Part shown: positions 7,163 to 9,402 of the stretch, piece by piece
Layout: every line of letters starts with the position of its first letter
Numbering within the stretch: the stretch's first letter is position 1
Notes under the pieces: model-generated
Databases searched by the model: none
Seen by the model: only the letters and a program-made list of their open reading frames with translations
What the model was told of the DNA's origin: nothing
Assembly: GCA_905187655.1 (NCBI GenBank)
Contig: CAJJIV010000034.1
Span: forward strand, 1-9,402
Direction of reading: 5' to 3'
DNA length: 9,402 nucleotides
Source: an uncultured Eubacteriales bacterium
GTDB lineage: Bacteria > Bacillota > Clostridia > Christensenellales > UBA1242
Position numbers and translations under genes: made by a program

Positions 7163-8563
7163 ATGGAAGAAAAAAAATTAACACAACTTAATTATACCGA
7201 AATCTGGGAAAATGCTAAAAAGTTAATTGTTAACAAAACCTCTGCACTTACCTTTGATGTTTGGATTAAAGCACTTGAACCAATTGGTGTTCGAGGTGAT
7301 GCGCTTATATTAATGAGTAAAAGTGAAGGTGCAAAGTCTGTAATATTAAAAAGCTACAGTGATATTATTACTTCTAGCATTAAAGAATGTACTTCAGAAC
7401 TGTCTTCTTTTGAACTTGTTGTAGAAGACGATGAAGATGCCAAAGAAATTATTTCACAAAATGAAAAAATTAATGATGAACTAAACAAAAAAGAATTTTT
7501 AAAGCCAAAAGAAAAATATTCAAACAATGCTTCCTTTAACCCTAAGTTTACTTTTGACAATTACGTAGTTGGTCCATCTAACGAGTTTACTGTTGCAGCA
7601 AGCAAAGCGGTGGCGGAAAATCCTGGAACAAACTATAATCCATTGTTTATTTATGGTGGTGTTGGACTAGGAAAAACACATATTCTTCATGCAATAGGAA
7701 ACTATTTATTGGACACAAAGCCAGAGTTAAATGTGGTTTATGTTACAACTGAGCAATTTGTTAATGAATTTATTGAAACAGTTGGAAAAAACGAACTAGA
7801 TTTAAATACTGGTTTTAGAAACAAATATCGTTCGGCAGATGTACTTATGGTAGATGACATTCAATCTATTATTGGAAAGCCACGAGTTCAGGAAGAATTT
7901 TTCCACACCTTTAATGCATTGACATCTGCAAACAAGCAAATTATTTTATCATCAGATAGACCACCTAAAGAAATTAACCCACTTGAAGAAAGACTAAGAA
8001 GTAGATTTGAATGTGGATTAATTACAGATATAGGCGTACCAGAAATTGAAACACGAATCGCCATTCTTAAAAAGAAGGTAATTATAGAAAGACATTTAGT
8101 AGATGATGAAGTTTTGGAATACATTGCAGAAGCAATGACAACTAATGTAAGAGAGCTTGAAGGCTTTTTATCTAGATGCGTTTTTTATGCAGGTTTATTA
8201 AAAAAGCCAAGAGTTACGCTAGATGTTGCCAAGGAAGCACTTAAAAATTATATTACAGTTTCCAAGGTAACCTTTGATTCAGACAAAATTGTTGAAAAAG
8301 TTTGCAAGTACTTTGAAATAAGCAAAAATCAATTACTTGGCAAAGATCGTAAAAAAGAATTATCTTATGCACGACAAATTTGTATGTATTTACTAGATGA
8401 AATGCTTGAAATGCCATATACATCTATAGGAAAAATCTTTAATAAAGACCACGCAACTGTAATATATTGTAAAAATAAAGTTGCAAAACAAATTAAAACA
8501 GACAAACTTATGCAAACCCAAGTAAAAGATATTAAAGATTTATGTACCAGTAAAGGAATTTAA
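7163..8563 (+). CDS. dnaA: Chromosomal replication initiator protein DnaA
   Basis: The 466-residue AAA+ protein binds oriC, forms an ATP-dependent filament and opens the duplex. Domain I (about 1-85) shows IWENAKKLI and TFDVWI; domain II (about 86-125) is an acidic/lysine-rich linker; the AAA+ core has Walker A GGVGLGKT (165-172), Walker B VLMVDDIQ (227-234), the arginine-finger region ERLRSRF (276-282) and sensor II NVRELEG (328-334). Domain IV, the DNA-binding part, ends with the helix-turn-helix NKDHATVIYCKNKV (427-440). Relative to E. coli DHTTVLH this helix has Ala431 for Thr435 and Tyr435 for His439. The ATG at 7163 is chosen over an in-frame TTG at 7097 because the promoter -10 lies between them and no ribosome site precedes the TTG. 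The chosen ATG also lacks an obvious ribosome site. dnaN follows after 181 bp on the same strand. Confidence 0.97.
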   Translation: MEEKKLTQLNYTEIWENAKKLIVNKTSALTFDVWIKALEPIGVRGDALILMSKSEGAKSVILKSYSDIITSSIKECTSELSSFELVVEDDEDAKEIISQNEKINDELNKKEFLKPKEKYSNNASFNPKFTFDNYVVGPSNEFTVAASKAVAENPGTNYNPLFIYGGVGLGKTHILHAIGNYLLDTKPELNVVYVTTEQFVNEFIETVGKNELDLNTGFRNKYRSADVLMVDDIQSIIGKPRVQEEFFHTFNALTSANKQIILSSDRPPKEINPLEERLRSRFECGLITDIGVPEIETRIAILKKKVIIERHLVDDEVLEYIAEAMTTNVRELEGFLSRCVFYAGLLKKPRVTLDVAKEALKNYITVSKVTFDSDKIVEKVCKYFEISKNQLLGKDRKKELSYARQICMYLLDEMLEMPYTSIGKIFNKDHATVIYCKNKVAKQIKTDKLMQTQVKDIKDLCTSKGI

Positions 8564-8567
8564 CAAC

Positions 8568-8588
8568 TTTTTAACACTGTGTTGAAAA
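8568..8588. repeat. 21-bp near-palindrome made of two facing DnaA-box-like 9-mers
   Basis: The arms TTTTTAACAC (8568-8577) and GTGTTGAAAA (8579-8588) are complementary at 9 of 10 positions around a central T. It begins 5 bases after the dnaA stop codon. It could be a paired DnaA-binding site or an operator. As a terminator it is unconvincing because no U-run follows directly. Confidence 0.7.
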
Positions 8589-8662
8589 CCGTTTACAATT
8601 TTTATCAAAGTTTTTAGCTTAAAAAAAGCACGGAAAATAAAGCAATTTTAAGGTTTTCAACA
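8580..8662. repeat. 11-bp perfect inverted repeat flanking the origin spacer
   Basis: TGTTGAAAACC (8580-8590) and GGTTTTCAACA (8652-8662) are exact reverse complements 61 bp apart. Each contains one perfect copy of the TTTTCAACA 9-mer extended by two bases, so the inner copies of the presumed DnaA-binding word point toward each other across the spacer. Confidence 0.75.
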
Positions 8663-8692
8663 TTTCAACACTCCCTACTAAGACTAATACTA
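8654..8692 (+). promoter_or_regulatory. Basal origin unwinding element: tandem boxes, GC-rich spacer, DnaA-trios
   Basis: Two box-like 9-mers sharing one base (8654-8662 and 8662-8670) are followed by CTCC (8671-8674). Then come trinucleotides in register: CTA, CTA, AGA, CTA, ATA, CTA (8675-8692); five of six have the central T that corresponds to the conserved A of the 3'-GAT-5' DnaA-trio on the other strand. An A/T-rich stretch follows. This order and orientation, pointing toward dnaN, match the published basal unwinding system of bacterial origins, known best from B. subtilis. Function is inferred from pattern only. Confidence 0.68.
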
Positions 8693-8744
8693 AAAAAAAT
8701 AAAATTAAATAAATACTAAATGTAAGCAAAAAAGGAGAAACAAA

Positions 8745-9402
8745 ATGAAATTAATTTGTGATGGATTTGAGTTATCCGAAGCAGTTAATAAAGTATTAAA
8801 AGCAACTGCTGTAAGATCAACTAATCCAATTTTAGAAGGTATTAAACTTAAAGCTGAAAATGATATGTTAACATTACAGGCTACCGACCTTGAACTTAGC
8901 ATTGAAAAGAGAATTAAAGCAGATGTAAAAATTGAGGGTGAAACTGTTGTAGCAGGAAGGTTCTTTTCTGAACTTATTAAAAAATTAAATAATGAGAAAA
9001 TAGAAATTTCTAAAGCAGACAATGAAAATACTATTAAAATTAAATATACAGATAGTGAAGGTTATCTTCAAAGTATGCCTGTTAGTGAATTTCCTGAAAT
9101 TAAAAAGATTGAAAATGCTGAAAAATTAGTATTAAAGCAAAAAGATTTTAGAGACATAATTAATAAAACAATTTTTAGTGCTGCTTACGATGATGCAAGA
9201 CCAATTTTAAAGGGAATATTATTAGAAATTGTAGATAATAAAATTACTGCAGTTGCTCTTGATGGTTACCGAATGGCAATTTGTTCAAAACCAATTGAAT
9301 CAACTTCAGCAAATGTTAGTTTTATTGTTCCTGCAAGATGTCTATCTGAAATTAGTAAAATTGTTGAAGACACTGATGACTCAATTGAAATATTATTACA
9401 AA
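8745..9402 (+). CDS. dnaN: DNA polymerase III beta subunit (sliding clamp), 5' part
   Basis: This gene runs off the window; 219 codons are visible of a family length of about 365-380. The product forms the ring that tethers the replicative polymerase to DNA and serves as a docking hub for repair and regulatory proteins. Visible family features are NPILEGI (27-33), MPVSEFPEI at the end of domain I (111-119), RPILKGILLE opening domain II (152-161), ALDGYRMA (171-178) and VPAR (195-198). The start is clear: AAGGAG lies 7 bases before the ATG. It follows dnaA by 181 bp; I find no convincing separate promoter or terminator between them, so transcription from the dnaA promoter through the origin region is likely. 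The hydrophobic-cleft C-terminal motif lies outside the window. Confidence 0.96.
   Translation, partial: MKLICDGFELSEAVNKVLKATAVRSTNPILEGIKLKAENDMLTLQATDLELSIEKRIKADVKIEGETVVAGRFFSELIKKLNNEKIEISKADNENTIKIKYTDSEGYLQSMPVSEFPEIKKIENAEKLVLKQKDFRDIINKTIFSAAYDDARPILKGILLEIVDNKITAVALDGYRMAICSKPIESTSANVSFIVPARCLSEISKIVEDTDDSIEILLQ

Larger units (their letters stand above)
8557..8744. other. Probable oriC: DnaA-box-like cluster, trio element and AT-rich tract
   Basis: The dnaA-dnaN gap, where many Bacillota have their unwinding region, contains a cluster of related 9-mers. These are TTTTTAACA (8568-8576, plus), TTTTCAACA (8580-8588, minus), TTTTCAACA (8654-8662, plus) and ATTTCAACA (8662-8670, plus); a weaker AATTTAACA overlaps the dnaA stop (8557-8565). 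They match the classical box TTATCCACA at up to 7 of 9 positions. After the tandem pair come CTCC and a CTA-type trinucleotide run, then an A/T tract (8691-8733) leading to the dnaN ribosome site. The middle (8591-8651) is AT-rich spacer with only a weak TTATCAAAG. Assignment as oriC rests on location and element order; the exact origin is inferred. The perfect 9-mer also occurs in coding sequence at 2164-2172, 4698-4706 and 8290-8298 (minus), so clustering, not the word itself, is the evidence. Confidence 0.7.

Noticed and set aside
8568..8600. Intrinsic terminator after dnaA
   Set aside because: The hairpin is AT-rich with almost no loop and is followed by CC and mixed sequence rather than a U-run; the repeat fits a protein-binding site better.

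Overview
The window is the chromosomal replication-origin neighbourhood of a low-GC bacterium. The genes are a lysoplasmalogenase-type membrane protein, HU, gyrA, gyrB and recF on the minus strand, then dnaA and the first 219 codons of dnaN on the plus strand. Strong AT bias, a GyrB of Gram-positive length, purine-rich Shine-Dalgarno sites and the gene set suggest an AT-rich Bacillota, probably an uncultured Clostridia-like anaerobe. This placement is an inference from gene content and style. The reading frames fit standard stop usage; only TAA and TAG stops occur here.

Layout. Positions 1-905 hold a YhhN/TMEM86-type gene with its own promoter and terminator. Positions 875-1277 hold hup (HU) as a monocistronic unit with an extended -10 promoter and a strong hairpin terminator. 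Positions 1317-5798 hold gyrB-gyrA, 14 bp apart, behind an extended -10 promoter. Positions 5924-7078 hold recF. Positions 7028-7162 are a compact divergent promoter region that fires recF leftward and dnaA rightward. Positions 7163-8563 hold dnaA, and 8745 onward dnaN, which runs off the end. No gene-free stretch exceeds 300 bases.

The most informative non-coding stretch is the 181-bp dnaA-dnaN gap. It carries copies of a non-standard DnaA-box-like 9-mer (TTTTCAACA and variants). Two face each other in a 21-bp near-palindrome and two lie in tandem. The tandem pair is followed directly by a C-rich tetramer and a run of CTA-type trinucleotides, then an AT-rich tract. This box / GC-rich / DnaA-trio order matches the basal unwinding element described for bacterial origins, so I call it the probable oriC unwinding site.

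The gene order differs from the usual dnaA-dnaN-recF-gyrB-gyrA series on one strand: here recF-gyrB-gyrA lies on the opposite side of dnaA and points away from it. Every gene left of dnaA reads leftward, and dnaA and dnaN read rightward. Most transcription therefore runs with forks leaving the dnaA region; dnaA itself would be head-on to the left fork if the origin fires in the dnaA-dnaN gap. The genes form a coherent set: DnaA opens the origin, DnaN clamps the polymerase, gyrase relieves supercoils, HU bends and compacts DNA, and RecF supports gap repair.

I see no mobile element, CRISPR array, tRNA, rRNA or clearly novel multi-gene system. The points worth a second look are the origin sequence, the matching oddities in DnaA's recognition helix, the rearranged gene order, and a missing acidic residue in the GyrA quinolone pocket.
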